In this document: in pieces, positions 1 through 8,357 of the stretch
Layout: every line of letters begins with the position of its first letter
How positions within the stretch are numbered: position 1 is the stretch's first letter
NCBI RefSeq assembly: GCF_003352915.1
Contig: NZ_CP022314.1
Span: forward strand, 2,164,176 to 2,228,175
DNA: 64,000 bases
DNA from: Arthrobacter sp. PM3
GTDB lineage: Bacteria > Actinomycetota > Actinomycetes > Actinomycetales > Micrococcaceae
Reading direction: 5' to 3'
Program-made: the position numbers and the translations under genes
The notes under the pieces: model-generated
Database searches by the model: none
What the model saw: only the letters and a program-made list of their open reading frames with translations
Told to the model about the DNA's origin: nothing

Positions 1-860
1 ACGCCGACGCCGAACTGTTCGCTTTGATGTGCGGAGGCAAGGGCAACTTCGGGATCGTGACCGCATTGGAATTCAGCCTGTTTCCAATCGGTGAGTTCTA
101 TGGAGGCGGCATCATCTATCCCGGGGCCGATGCGGCGCTGATTTTGGCCGCCTTCCGCCAATGGCTGCCTTCGCTGCCCGATGCCGCCTCGCCGTCGATC
201 TCCCTGCTTCGACTGCCTGACATGGACTTCGTGCCGCCGCCCCTGCGCGGCCAGTTCGTGGTCCACCTTCGGTTTGCCTATCTGGGAAACCGCGGGGACG
301 GGGATGCGCTGCTTGCCCCGATGCGCAAGATCTCCACACCGTTGATGGACACCGCCGGCCCGATGGACTACCTGGACGTGGATCAGATCCACATGGACCC
401 CGCGGACCCGCTGCCCTTCGTCTCCGGCGGGGCCCTGCTGGAGGACTTCGGTGAAGACACCGTTGCGGACCTGCTCGAGGTCGCCGGCGACGGTTCCGAC
501 TGTCCGCTGCTCCTGGCGGAGATCCGGCCGTTCGGTGGCGCCCTGTCCCGGGACGTGGGCCGGCCGAACGCCGTGTCCGGGCGGGACGCCGCGTTCCTGC
601 TGTTCCTTGTCGGTTTCAACATGCCGCCCGTGGCCGACGCGTCCATGGCCTCCATCCGCACCGTCCTGACCGCGATGAGCCCGCACTCGACCGGATTCAC
701 GCTGGTCAATTTCCATGGGACGCCGGGGGATGAGGCCGATCGGGCCAGGGCATGGACGCCGGAGGTCTACGACCGGATGCGGGCCGCGAAGGCCAGTTAC
801 GACCCCGGCAACCTCCTGCGCTTCGGCCACGCGATCACCGGCGTGCCGCCCGCGGGGTGA
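1..860 (+). CDS. FAD-linked oxidoreductase, berberine-bridge type, C-terminal part
   Basis: The reading frame is already open at the window edge (first full codon at base 3), so the true start lies upstream and this is a 3' fragment. The first visible residues, ending in a GGKGNFGIV-like stretch, match the end of the FAD-binding PCMH domain of secondary-alcohol/berberine-bridge oxidases, where a Gly-rich run precedes NFGIVT. The C-terminus carries the short BBE motif (YDPGNLLRF), which contacts FAD in this family. Substrate cannot be inferred; relatives oxidise sugars, alkaloids or other alcohols and pass electrons to oxygen. It is convergent with flavohemoglobin, and a long hairpin separates the two. 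Confidence 0.85.
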   Translation, partial: ADAELFALMCGGKGNFGIVTALEFSLFPIGEFYGGGIIYPGADAALILAAFRQWLPSLPDAASPSISLLRLPDMDFVPPPLRGQFVVHLRFAYLGNRGDGDALLAPMRKISTPLMDTAGPMDYLDVDQIHMDPADPLPFVSGGALLEDFGEDTVADLLEVAGDGSDCPLLLAEIRPFGGALSRDVGRPNAVSGRDAAFLLFLVGFNMPPVADASMASIRTVLTAMSPHSTGFTLVNFHGTPGDEADRARAWTPEVYDRMRAAKASYDPGNLLRFGHAITGVPPAG

Positions 861-893
861 GCCGGATCAGGAGCGGCCAGCCCCAGCGGCCAC

Positions 894-942
894 AACGACG
901 GCGGCCCCGCACCTTGGACAAAGGTGCGGGGCCGCCGTCGTT
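894..942. terminator. Bidirectional terminator between the oxidase and hmp
   Basis: A perfect 22-bp inverted repeat (894-915 and 921-942) encloses a 5-base loop. The arms begin AACGACGG and end CCGTCGTT, so short A/T runs lie at both ends. It sits between two convergent genes, as expected for a shared intrinsic terminator. Confidence 0.8.
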
Positions 943-954
943 CCGTCATCGGTA

Positions 955-2115
955 TCAGCTGGCCAGCCAGATGTCCGGGCCGAAGACCTCATAGTGGATC
1001 TTCGTGGCGGGGATGCCGGCGCTGATGGCCTCGTTGCGGATGTTCTTCATGAACGGCAGCGGGCCGCACAGGTACAGGGAGGCGTTGGCGGGCAGGTCCA
1101 CCTCGCGCAGGGACATGAAGCCCTCCCTGGCGCCGGCTTCGGGCTGTTCGAGCCAGAGCTGGAGATCGGCGCCGTCGAGGCGTTCGACGTCGTCTGTCAT
1201 CTGGGAGCGCAGGGCCCAGCTGTCCAGGGTGCTTTCCGCGTGCAGGACCAGGACCTGGCGGTCCGAGCCGGCCTCGGCGAGGGAGCGCAGGATGGACGCC
1301 GTCGGGGTGCAGCCGATGCCGGCCGAGGCCAGGACCACGGGGCCGTCTCCGTCCTTGAGCGTGATTTCGCCGTACGGGTTGGAGATGTCGATGATGTCGC
1401 CCACCTGCACGTTGTTGTGCAGCACGGGGGAGACCTCGCCGCCGTCGTCGAGCTTGGTGGTGAAGCTGCGGCTGGTGCCGGCGTCGCCGGAGAGGGAGTA
1501 CTGGCGGACCTGGCGGAGGCCGTCCGGCAGGGTGACCTTGACGCTGACGTACTGGCCGGGGAGGGCCTCCGTCACGGGGGTGTCGTCGGCCGGTTCCAGG
1601 GTAAACGTCATGGACCCGGTGCCGGCGGGGGTCTTCGCGGCAACTTTCCAGGGGGTCCACATCTTGCCATTAGCCTGGGCGGCGTAGAGGCCCTTCTCGA
1701 GCTTGATGAGGGCGTCCGCCATGAGCCAGTAGACCTCGGTCCAGGCTTCGGCGATTTCCGGCGTGATGACTTCGGCCAGGTCCTCGGCGATGGCCGCGAA
1801 CAGGTGCTCGTAGACCACCTGGTACTGCGGTTCGGTGATGCCGAGGGAAGCGTGGCGGTGGGCGATGCGGGCCAGGACGGTCTCGGGCAGGGTCCCCGGG
1901 TTGTTCACCAGGTGGGTGGCGAAAGCGGCGATGCTTCCGGCCAGGGCCTGCTGCTGGTTGCCGTTGCGCTGGTTCGAGCGGCTGAAGAGTCCGTCCAGCA
2001 GTTCCGGGTGGGCACCGAACAGGCGGGCGTAAAACTTGGGGGTGATTTCGCCGATGCGGGAACCGACCAGCGGCAGGGTGGCCTCGATGACCGGGAAGGA
2101 CTTGTCCGAGAGCAT
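955..2115 (-). CDS. hmp: Flavohemoglobin, nitric oxide dioxygenase
   Basis: The 386-residue protein has the three flavohemoglobin modules in order. The N-terminal globin domain (about 1-140) has Tyr29 at the B10 position and the likely proximal haem ligand His88 in AHRHASL. A ferredoxin-reductase-type FAD domain follows with RQYSLSG, and the NAD domain has a GIGCTPT stretch. Family members use NADH and O2 to turn nitric oxide into nitrate in the cytoplasm. AGGAG sits 5 bases before the ATG and fixes the start. The gene lies just downstream of an NsrR-type regulator on the same strand. A 14-bp A/T-rich palindrome in its promoter region is a candidate operator, so induction by nitric oxide is likely. 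Confidence 0.96.
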   Translation of the reverse strand: MLSDKSFPVIEATLPLVGSRIGEITPKFYARLFGAHPELLDGLFSRSNQRNGNQQQALAGSIAAFATHLVNNPGTLPETVLARIAHRHASLGITEPQYQVVYEHLFAAIAEDLAEVITPEIAEAWTEVYWLMADALIKLEKGLYAAQANGKMWTPWKVAAKTPAGTGSMTFTLEPADDTPVTEALPGQYVSVKVTLPDGLRQVRQYSLSGDAGTSRSFTTKLDDGGEVSPVLHNNVQVGDIIDISNPYGEITLKDGDGPVVLASAGIGCTPTASILRSLAEAGSDRQVLVLHAESTLDSWALRSQMTDDVERLDGADLQLWLEQPEAGAREGFMSLREVDLPANASLYLCGPLPFMKNIRNEAISAGIPATKIHYEVFGPDIWLAS

Positions 2116-2178
2116 GCTGACTCCTGAGTTAGTGGCCCGGGGTCTTCAACCGGACCGCGACACAAATACTGTCATTTG

Positions 2179-2192
2179 AAATACGAGTATTT
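2179..2192. promoter_or_regulatory. Candidate NsrR operator upstream of hmp
   Basis: AAATAC-GA-GTATTT is a perfect 6-2-6 inverted repeat, 64 bases upstream of the hmp start in an otherwise GC-rich region. A/T-rich dyads of this kind are typical of Rrf2-family operators. The assignment to NsrR rests on the adjacent regulator gene and was not matched to a consensus. Confidence 0.55.
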
Positions 2193-2266
2193 ATGCCTCT
2201 AGTTCTACATGGCGTAGAAGAGTGATGCAAATCGGCGGTTCGAGGTTGCGGCGGGCGGAGGCGGGC

Positions 2267-2716
2267 CTAGAGTCCGGGGCGCAGGCCGATTGACTGGAAG
2301 ACCGGCGTCATCTGCCGTGTGGTGGGCAGGGAAGCGACCACGATCCCGTCGAGTTCGCGGTAGAAGGCCTCGCGGGCCTGGGCCAGCGCGGTGCGGAGGC
2401 GACATTCGGCGATGAGCGGGCAGGCGCCGTCGGCGGCGACGCAGTCGGCCACGTCCTGGCGGGTGTCGAGCTGCCGCAGCAGCTGGCCGACCGTGGCGGC
2501 CCGGCCCGTGCCGCTGAGCCGGGACCCGCCGTTGCGGCCGCGTTCGACGTCGATCATTCCCAGTTCGCGCAGCTTCGCCATCGCTTTGCTGACGTGGTTA
2601 TAGGGCGTCCCCACGGCGTCGGCGATGCTTTGGGTGGTCAGGAGCACGCCGTCGGGAGCGGCCGCGAGCACCATCATGGCGCGCAGGCTCACATCCGCGA
2701 AGGCGTTGATCTTCAT
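2267..2716 (-). CDS. nsrR: Rrf2-family nitric-oxide-sensing repressor, NsrR type
   Basis: The 149-residue protein has an N-terminal winged helix (about 1-65) and three cysteines at 92, 99 and 105 (C-X6-C-X5-C). Asp8 lies in the N-terminal helix. In characterised Streptomyces NsrR three cysteines in this region plus Asp8 hold a [4Fe-4S] cluster that reacts with NO, so all expected ligands are present here. The gene is just upstream of hmp on the same strand, with about 150 bases and a palindrome between them, so hmp is probably the main target. The ATG follows TAAGCT by 6 bases, suggesting a leaderless message. IscR or RsrR type is less likely given this neighbour. Confidence 0.88.
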   Translation of the reverse strand: MKINAFADVSLRAMMVLAAAPDGVLLTTQSIADAVGTPYNHVSKAMAKLRELGMIDVERGRNGGSRLSGTGRAATVGQLLRQLDTRQDVADCVAADGACPLIAECRLRTALAQAREAFYRELDGIVVASLPTTRQMTPVFQSIGLRPGL

Positions 2717-2722
2717 CTCTCC

Positions 2723-2728
2723 AGCTTA
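2723..2728 (-). promoter_or_regulatory. -10 hexamer, probable leaderless start of nsrR
   Basis: TAAGCT lies 6 bases before the ATG, which would place the transcription start at or next to the start codon. Confidence 0.55.
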
Positions 2729-2736
2729 CGGCCGGT

Positions 2737-3219
2737 CTAGTCCACCCACACGGCGGGCTCGTTGGCGTCGGCGGCGAGCTGGCCGAAGGCGAGGCCGTGC
2801 GTTCCGGGGTCCGGGGCATACGGCAGCACCGTGGCGAACAGGGAGCCGTCCCGGTGCTCCGCCGCGACATGGATGGCGTCCGTGTCTTCCTCGGGCAGGG
2901 TGATGTCACAGACGACCGCGGCGGCCCGGAACTCGTCGCGGTGCTGCCGGAGCAGTTCGTGCAGGTCCCGGATCATCGTGTCCGAGTCGAAGCCGGCGTC
3001 GGGTCCGTCCGCCTCCGCAGGCGTTACGGCCACCAGCCGGACCTCGCCGTCGTTGTGCACCACGAGGGCGAACGGCAGGAAGCCGCCGTTGCGCTCCAGC
3101 TGCTCCTGCGCGGCGCCGACGCCGGTGCCGATCAGGTTCTCCAGGTCCGTGGCGCTGGCCTCCGGCACGGAATCGCGCCAGGAGCCCTGACCGGCGGATT
3201 CTTCGGGGTGTGCGGCCAC
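2737..3219 (-). CDS. Hypothetical protein downstream of manB
   Basis: I do not recognise a family for this 160-residue acidic protein. It has no signal peptide or membrane segment. Its middle has a beta-strand-like run (PFALVVHNDGEVRLVAV), followed by a helix rich in Asp, His and Arg. The GTG start lies 2 bases after the manB stop on the same strand, so it is almost certainly co-transcribed and translationally coupled with phosphomannomutase. It ends 20 bases before nsrR, which has its own promoter-like hexamer. A role linked to sugar-phosphate metabolism is suggested only by position. Confidence 0.75.
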   Translation of the reverse strand: MAAHPEESAGQGSWRDSVPEASATDLENLIGTGVGAAQEQLERNGGFLPFALVVHNDGEVRLVAVTPAEADGPDAGFDSDTMIRDLHELLRQHRDEFRAAAVVCDITLPEEDTDAIHVAAEHRDGSLFATVLPYAPDPGTHGLAFGQLAADANEPAVWVD

Positions 3220-3221
3220 CG

Positions 3222-4640
3222 CTAGCCCCGGACCAGGGCCAGGACGCGGTCGCGGACCCGCTCCATGGTGGCGGCGTCCGTGGCTTCGACGTTCAGGCGC
3301 AGGAACGGTTCGGTGTTGGACGGGCGCAGGTTGAACCAGTAGCTGCCGTCGGTGGCGATGAAGGTGCTGCCGTCGAGGTAGTCGATCTCGACGTCTTCAT
3401 CATGGAAGTCCTGGCGGACGCGCTCCACGGCGCCGGCCTTGTCCTCGATTTCGGAGTTGATCTCGCCGGAGGACCGGTACGGCTCGTATTCGCGGCCGAG
3501 TTCGGAGAGCGGGCCGTCCTGCTCGCCCAGGGCGGCCAGGACGTGCATGGCGGCCAGCATGCCGGTGTCCGCGTTCCAGAAGTCGCGGAAGTAGAAGTGC
3601 GCCGAGTGCTCGCCGCCGAAGATCGCCCCTTCCGCGGCCATGACCGCCTTGATGAAGGAGTGGCCCACGCGGGTGCGGACGGCGCGGCCGCCGTGCCGTT
3701 CGACGAGCTCGGGCACGGCGCGGGAGGTCAGCAGGTTGTGGATGACGGTGGGCGTGTCCTCGCCCTGGCCCTGGGCGCGGGCGATTTCGCGGCGGGCCAC
3801 CATGCCGGTGATCGCCGACGGGGAGACGGGCTCACCGGTTTCGTCGATGACGAAGCAGCGGTCAGCGTCGCCGTCGAACGCCAGGCCGATGTCCGCGCCG
3901 TGCTCGACGACGGCGGCCTGCAGGTCGCGCAGGTTTTCCGGCTCCAGCGGGTTGGCCGGGTGGTTCGGGAAGGAGCCGTCGAGCTCGAAGTACAGCGGCA
4001 CGATCTCCAGGGGAAGCTTGGGCAGCAGCGCATCGCCCAGCACGGCCGGGGTGGTGAGGCCGGCCATGCCGTTGCCGGCATCTACCACGACCTTCAGCGG
4101 CCGTGAACCGCGCAGGTCCACAAGGCTGCGCAGGTACTCGGCATAGCCCTTGAGGACATCGTGCACACCGACCAGGCCGCGCTTGCCGGCGGCGGGGATG
4201 GTGCCGGCGTTGAGGTATTCCTCTGCACGGGCCTGGATTTCCTTGAGCCCGGTTTCGGAGGAGATCGGGACCGCACCGGCTTTGGCCATCTTGATGCCGT
4301 TGTACTCGGCCGGGTTGTGGCTTGCCGTGAACGTTGCGCCGGCAGCATTGAGGGCACCGCACGCGTAGTAGAGCTCGTCGGTGGAGATCAGGTCCAGCAG
4401 TTGGACGTTGGCCCCGCGCGTGGCGGCGCCGTTGGCGAAGGCTTTGGTGAACTCGGGAGAGGAGGGGCGCATGTCCCCGCCCACCAGGACGGTCTCGCCT
4501 GCGAGATCCAGGACATCAACGAAGGCGGCACCGACGGCCTCGACGATCTCCGCGGTGATGGATTGGCCCACGATTCCGCGCACGTCATAGGCCTTGAAGG
4601 AGGCCGAAAGGTCAAAAGTCTTTGTCTTGTCCGTAGTCAC
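3222..4640 (-). CDS. manB: Phosphomannomutase/phosphoglucomutase
   Basis: This 472-residue alpha-D-phosphohexomutase interconverts hexose 6-phosphates and 1-phosphates, feeding GDP-mannose or glucan synthesis. Family motifs appear in order: AYDVRGIVG at the N-terminus, the phosphoserine loop TASHNP, the metal loop DGDADRC, the sugar-binding GGEHSAH, and the phosphate-binding RPSNTEPFLRLN. The frame stays open far upstream to 5102, but that extension lies antisense to recQ and looks nothing like the family. GTG at 4640 is preferred because it precedes the conserved N-terminus and follows TAAGAT by 7 bases. The gene is divergent from recQ and leads a two-gene operon with the 160-residue protein. 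Confidence 0.93.
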   Translation of the reverse strand: MTTDKTKTFDLSASFKAYDVRGIVGQSITAEIVEAVGAAFVDVLDLAGETVLVGGDMRPSSPEFTKAFANGAATRGANVQLLDLISTDELYYACGALNAAGATFTASHNPAEYNGIKMAKAGAVPISSETGLKEIQARAEEYLNAGTIPAAGKRGLVGVHDVLKGYAEYLRSLVDLRGSRPLKVVVDAGNGMAGLTTPAVLGDALLPKLPLEIVPLYFELDGSFPNHPANPLEPENLRDLQAAVVEHGADIGLAFDGDADRCFVIDETGEPVSPSAITGMVARREIARAQGQGEDTPTVIHNLLTSRAVPELVERHGGRAVRTRVGHSFIKAVMAAEGAIFGGEHSAHFYFRDFWNADTGMLAAMHVLAALGEQDGPLSELGREYEPYRSSGEINSEIEDKAGAVERVRQDFHDEDVEIDYLDGSTFIATDGSYWFNLRPSNTEPFLRLNVEATDAATMERVRDRVLALVRG

Positions 4641-4647
4641 GCGTCTT

Positions 4648-4653
4648 ATCTTA
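4648..4653 (-). promoter_or_regulatory. -10 hexamer, probable leaderless start of manB
   Basis: TAAGAT is 7 bases before the GTG start and supports the short form over the much longer open frame. Confidence 0.55.
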
Positions 4654-4734
4654 CGTTGCGGCCCTGACGCGGCCGCTGCTGTGGGGTTGTCCACATAGCG
4701 TGGTCCTGGCTGGGCCGGTGTCGGAGGGGGCTGG

Positions 4735-4740
4735 GATACT
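4735..4740 (+). promoter_or_regulatory. -10-like hexamer before recQ
   Basis: GATACT ends 6 bases before the recQ ATG and no Shine-Dalgarno is visible. It matches the general leaderless pattern of the window but has G at the first position. Confidence 0.4.
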
Positions 4741-4746
4741 GAATCA

Positions 4747-6915
4747 ATGGCCAGTAACCCGAACTCCCCTTCCAGCACCACCCTTTCCCCGACCCAGGAA
4801 CAGGCCCTGGCGGTTCTGCGCGAGCTCGTGGGACACCCGGAGGCGCAGTTCCATGACGGCCAGTTCGAGGCCATCGAGGCACTGGTCGACGCCGGCAGGC
4901 GGGCCTTGGTGGTGCAGCGCACCGGCTGGGGGAAATCGGCCGTGTACTTCGTCGCCTCGCTGCTGCTGCGCCGCCGCGGCGCCGGGCCCACCCTGATCGT
5001 CTCCCCGCTCCTTGCCCTGATGCGCGACCAGGTGGCCGCCGCGGCCCGGGCCGGGGTGCGCGCGGTCGCCATCAACTCCGCGAACCAGCTGGAGTGGGAC
5101 ACCGTCCGCGAGCAGCTCGCCGCCGATCAGGTCGATGTCCTGCTGGTCTCGCCCGAGCGCCTCACCAACCCGTCCTTCCGCGAAAACCAGCTCCCTGAAC
5201 TCGTCCGCCGGACCGGGCTGCTCGTGATTGACGAGGCCCATTGCATCTCCGACTGGGGCCACGACTTCCGCCCCGACTACCGGCGCATCGCGGACCTCAT
5301 CACGCAGCTCCCGGACACGGTTCCGGTGCTCGCCACCACCGCCACCGCCAATTCCCGGGTGGTGCATGACATTGAGGAACAGCTCGGCAGGGACGTGCTG
5401 ACGATCCGCGGGCCGCTGGGGCGGGAATCACTGCGGCTCGGTGTCCTGACCCTGCCGGATTCGCGGGAACGGCTGGGCTGGCTGCTGACCCACCTGCAGG
5501 ACCTGAACGGCAGCGGGATCATCTACACCCTCACCGTGTCAGCTGCCGAGGACACCGCCCGGCTGCTCGCCGAAGCCGGCCACGACGTGCTGGCCTACAC
5601 CGGCCGCACCGACCCCGCAGACCGGGAACGCGCCGAGCAGCTCCTCAAGGACAACCAGGTCAAGGCGCTTGTGGCCACGTCCGCCTTTGGCATGGGCTTC
5701 GATAAACCGGACCTCGGGTTCGTGGTGCACCTGGGGGCGCCGTCCTCCCCGGTGGCGTACTACCAGCAGGTGGGCCGTGCCGGGCGTGGCGCCGCGAACG
5801 CCGACGTCCTGCTGCTGCCTGGCTCGGAGGACCGTGACATCTGGCAGTACTTCGCCACCGCGTCGATGCCGTCTGAGGAGAAGGCCGCCGCCGTCCTGAC
5901 GGCCCTTGCCGAGGCCGGCACCGCGGTGTCGACGGTGGCGCTGGAGGCCCGCGTGGATCTGCGCCGGACCCCGCTGGAGCTGCTGCTGAAGGTCCTGGCC
6001 GTGGACGGCGCCGTGGAGCGCGTCGGCGGCGGCTGGCGCTCCACCGGGCAGCCGTGGACGTACGATGCCGAACGGTACGGCCGGATCGCCGAGGCCAGGG
6101 TCGATGAACAGGACTCGATGGTCATCTACCAGGACACCGCCGGCTGCCGGATGGAATACATCACCTCCGTGCTGGACGACGAGACGGCCCGCGCCTGCGG
6201 CCGCTGTGACAACTGCGCGGGCCGCTGGTTCCCGGCCGATATCGCCGACGCCGCCACGGAAGCTGCCGGGCAGACACTCCGCCGGGCCGGCGTTGTGCTG
6301 GAACCGCGGCTGCAGTGGCCCAGCGGCATGGACCGCCTCGGTGTGCCGGTCAAGGGGAAGATCAAGCCGGAGGAAGCCCTGGCGGACGGCCGGGTGCTGG
6401 CGCGCCTGACGGACCTCGGCTGGGGCGGTGCCCTGCGGGAGGCCTTCGCCGCCGGGGCGCCGGACCGGCCCGTGGACCCCGGCATGCTGCAGGCCTGCGT
6501 GCAGGTGCTCCGGGAGTGGGGCGCGGGGGACGCCCGGACCCCGGGCTGGTCCGGTGCCGGACGGCCGGCCGCGATCGTCAGCCTGCCCTCCCGGGGGAAA
6601 CCGGCGCTCGTGGACTCCCTGGCCCGCGGGATCTCCGGGATCGGCCGGATCCCGTATCTTGGCCAGCTGCAGCTGCAGCACGGCGGCCCCACGGGCGGGC
6701 GCGGCGGCAACAGCGCCTACCGGCTCGCCGGCGTCTGGGACCGCCTGGCGGTGGGGCCGGAGCTGGAGGAGGCCCTGGCCGGACTCCACGGCCAGAGCGT
6801 GATGCTCATCGACGACCTCGTGGACAGCCGCTGGACCCTGACCGTAGCCGGGCGGGCCCTCAGGCTCGCCGGCGCCGGCGCCGTTCTGCCGCTGGCGCTT
6901 GGCCAGGCCGGCTGA
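4747..6915 (+). CDS. recQ: RecQ-family ATP-dependent DNA helicase with PRTase-like C-terminus
   Basis: The 722-residue protein has a superfamily 2 helicase core. Walker A is a variant (QRTGWGKS, about 57-64), followed by DEAH (162-165), the RecQ aromatic-loop region GHDFRPDYR, and motif VI QQVGRAGRG. Four cysteines ending in CGRCDNC (about 466-490) form the RecQ zinc site. After about residue 520 there is no HRDC domain. Instead there is an alpha/beta region ending in VMLIDDLVDSRWTL, which resembles the PRPP loop of phosphoribosyltransferases. The enzyme should unwind DNA 3'-5' in repair. The role of the PRTase-like part is unknown, though the arrangement appears in other actinobacterial RecQ-like proteins. 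The 3' end overlaps the convergent MFS gene by 56 bases. Confidence 0.92.
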   Translation: MASNPNSPSSTTLSPTQEQALAVLRELVGHPEAQFHDGQFEAIEALVDAGRRALVVQRTGWGKSAVYFVASLLLRRRGAGPTLIVSPLLALMRDQVAAAARAGVRAVAINSANQLEWDTVREQLAADQVDVLLVSPERLTNPSFRENQLPELVRRTGLLVIDEAHCISDWGHDFRPDYRRIADLITQLPDTVPVLATTATANSRVVHDIEEQLGRDVLTIRGPLGRESLRLGVLTLPDSRERLGWLLTHLQDLNGSGIIYTLTVSAAEDTARLLAEAGHDVLAYTGRTDPADRERAEQLLKDNQVKALVATSAFGMGFDKPDLGFVVHLGAPSSPVAYYQQVGRAGRGAANADVLLLPGSEDRDIWQYFATASMPSEEKAAAVLTALAEAGTAVSTVALEARVDLRRTPLELLLKVLAVDGAVERVGGGWRSTGQPWTYDAERYGRIAEARVDEQDSMVIYQDTAGCRMEYITSVLDDETARACGRCDNCAGRWFPADIADAATEAAGQTLRRAGVVLEPRLQWPSGMDRLGVPVKGKIKPEEALADGRVLARLTDLGWGGALREAFAAGAPDRPVDPGMLQACVQVLREWGAGDARTPGWSGAGRPAAIVSLPSRGKPALVDSLARGISGIGRIPYLGQLQLQHGGPTGGRGGNSAYRLAGVWDRLAVGPELEEALAGLHGQSVMLIDDLVDSRWTLTVAGRALRLAGAGAVLPLALGQAG

Positions 6916-8335
6916 CCTCGGCGCCCGCGTGCCGGGGGAGGGCCAGGCTGTCCAGCGTGCTCAAGAGCATCAGGACGGCGATGGCCACGAACGCGGCCCG
7001 GTAAGGCGCGGCCGGATCACCGGCCGCCGCGCCGGCGGATCCGAGCACCTGGCTGCCCGCGTCAAAGAGCCGGAGCAGGAGCGCACCGACGGCGATCCCC
7101 GCCGCGGTGGCCAGTTGCACCAGGGTTGCCGAGACGGCGTTCGCTGAGGGCAGCTGGTCCGGGACGACGTCGGCGTACTGGACGGAGGCGTAGGCCGAGA
7201 AACCGATGGAGCGGAAGGCGCCGCTGGCCACCAGCAGCACGAAGATCAGCGCTTCGGGCGTGCCGGCGTCGAGCAGGGCGCACAGCGCAAAAGTCGCGGC
7301 CGAGGCCAGCGACGCGAACACCAGGACGGGCTTGAAACCGAACCGCCGGATGAGCGGGGTGGTCGCCGGCTTGATCCCGATGTTCCCCACGAACACGGCC
7401 GAGACCATCGCCCCGGCGCGCAGCGGGTCCCAGCCGAAGCCGGCCTGGAACATCAGCGGCAGCAGGAACGGCACGGCACTGATGGTCAGGCGGTACACGA
7501 AGCCGCCCGTGGCCGTCGCGCGGAAGGTCCGGGCGCCGAAGACGGACAGGTTGAACAACGGCGTGCTGGTCCGCCGCATCCAGGCCACGGCGGCGGCCAG
7601 GAACACCACGCCGGCCACGATCCCGGCGGCCGCCGCCAGCGCGGCGTCCCGGCCGCCCGTGAGTTCCAGGCCCACCAGCAGGGAACCCACCCCGAGGGTG
7701 GTGAGGGCCAGTCCCAGCCAGTCGAGGCGGCGCGTCCTGTCGCCGCCGACCGCCGGGACCAGGCGAAGCGCGGCGATGAACGCGGCCGCGCCCAGGGGCA
7801 GGTTGACCAGGAAGATCCAGTGCCAGGACAAGTAGCTTGTCAGGGCCCCGCCCACGAGCGGGGCCAGGACCGGTGCCAGCAGCCCGGGCCACACCAGGAA
7901 CGCCGTCGCCCGCAGCAGGTCCTTCTTCGGGGTTCCGCGCAGCACCACCAGGGTTCCCACGGGCACCATCATGGCGCCGCCGGCGCCCTGCAGGATCCGG
8001 CTCAGGGTCAGCATGGTGAGGTCCTGGCTGAGCGCGCACAGCAGGGACGCGGCGGTGAAGACCGCGATCGCCAGGCAGAACACCCGGCGCGCCCCCAACC
8101 GCTCGGCAAGCCAGCTGCTGAGCGGGATGCCCATCGCCACGGTCATCAGGTAGGCGGTCATGGTGATGTTGACGTCGGCGGCCGGCACCGAGAAATCGGC
8201 GGCGATACTCGGAATGGCCGTGGTCAGGACGGTCCCGTCGAGGAACTCCATGAAGAACGTGGCGGCCACCAGGAGGGCCAGCCGCGGGCTCCAGCTGCCC
8301 TCAGCCGGGACAGTGCCGCGCGGGGAGGCATTCAT
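6860..8335 (-). CDS. MFS drug-efflux transporter, DHA2 (EmrB/QacA) type
   Basis: The 491-residue membrane protein has about 14 hydrophobic segments, typical of the DHA2 proton-drug antiporters. The N-terminal helix contains FFMEFLDGTVLTTAIP, matching the family motif D1 region, and a GARRVF loop follows helix 2. ATG at 8335 has GGAGA 7 bases upstream. An alternative ATG at 8365 overlaps the stop of the preceding oxidoreductase in an ATGAGTGA arrangement. Either way the two genes are tightly coupled. The very basic C-terminal tail (six arginines) overlaps the end of recQ on the opposite strand. Substrate cannot be told from sequence. Confidence 0.9.
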   Translation of the reverse strand: MNASPRGTVPAEGSWSPRLALLVAATFFMEFLDGTVLTTAIPSIAADFSVPAADVNITMTAYLMTVAMGIPLSSWLAERLGARRVFCLAIAVFTAASLLCALSQDLTMLTLSRILQGAGGAMMVPVGTLVVLRGTPKKDLLRATAFLVWPGLLAPVLAPLVGGALTSYLSWHWIFLVNLPLGAAAFIAALRLVPAVGGDRTRRLDWLGLALTTLGVGSLLVGLELTGGRDAALAAAAGIVAGVVFLAAAVAWMRRTSTPLFNLSVFGARTFRATATGGFVYRLTISAVPFLLPLMFQAGFGWDPLRAGAMVSAVFVGNIGIKPATTPLIRRFGFKPVLVFASLASAATFALCALLDAGTPEALIFVLLVASGAFRSIGFSAYASVQYADVVPDQLPSANAVSATLVQLATAAGIAVGALLLRLFDAGSQVLGSAGAAAGDPAAPYRAAFVAIAVLMLLSTLDSLALPRHAGAEVSRPGQAPAAERRRRRRA

Positions 8336-8357
8336 GCGCACGTCTCCACGGCCCGGC

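Noticed and set aside
4641..5102. N-terminal extension of manB
   Set aside because: Antisense to recQ and unlike the family; the GTG at 4640 with its -10 hexamer is better.
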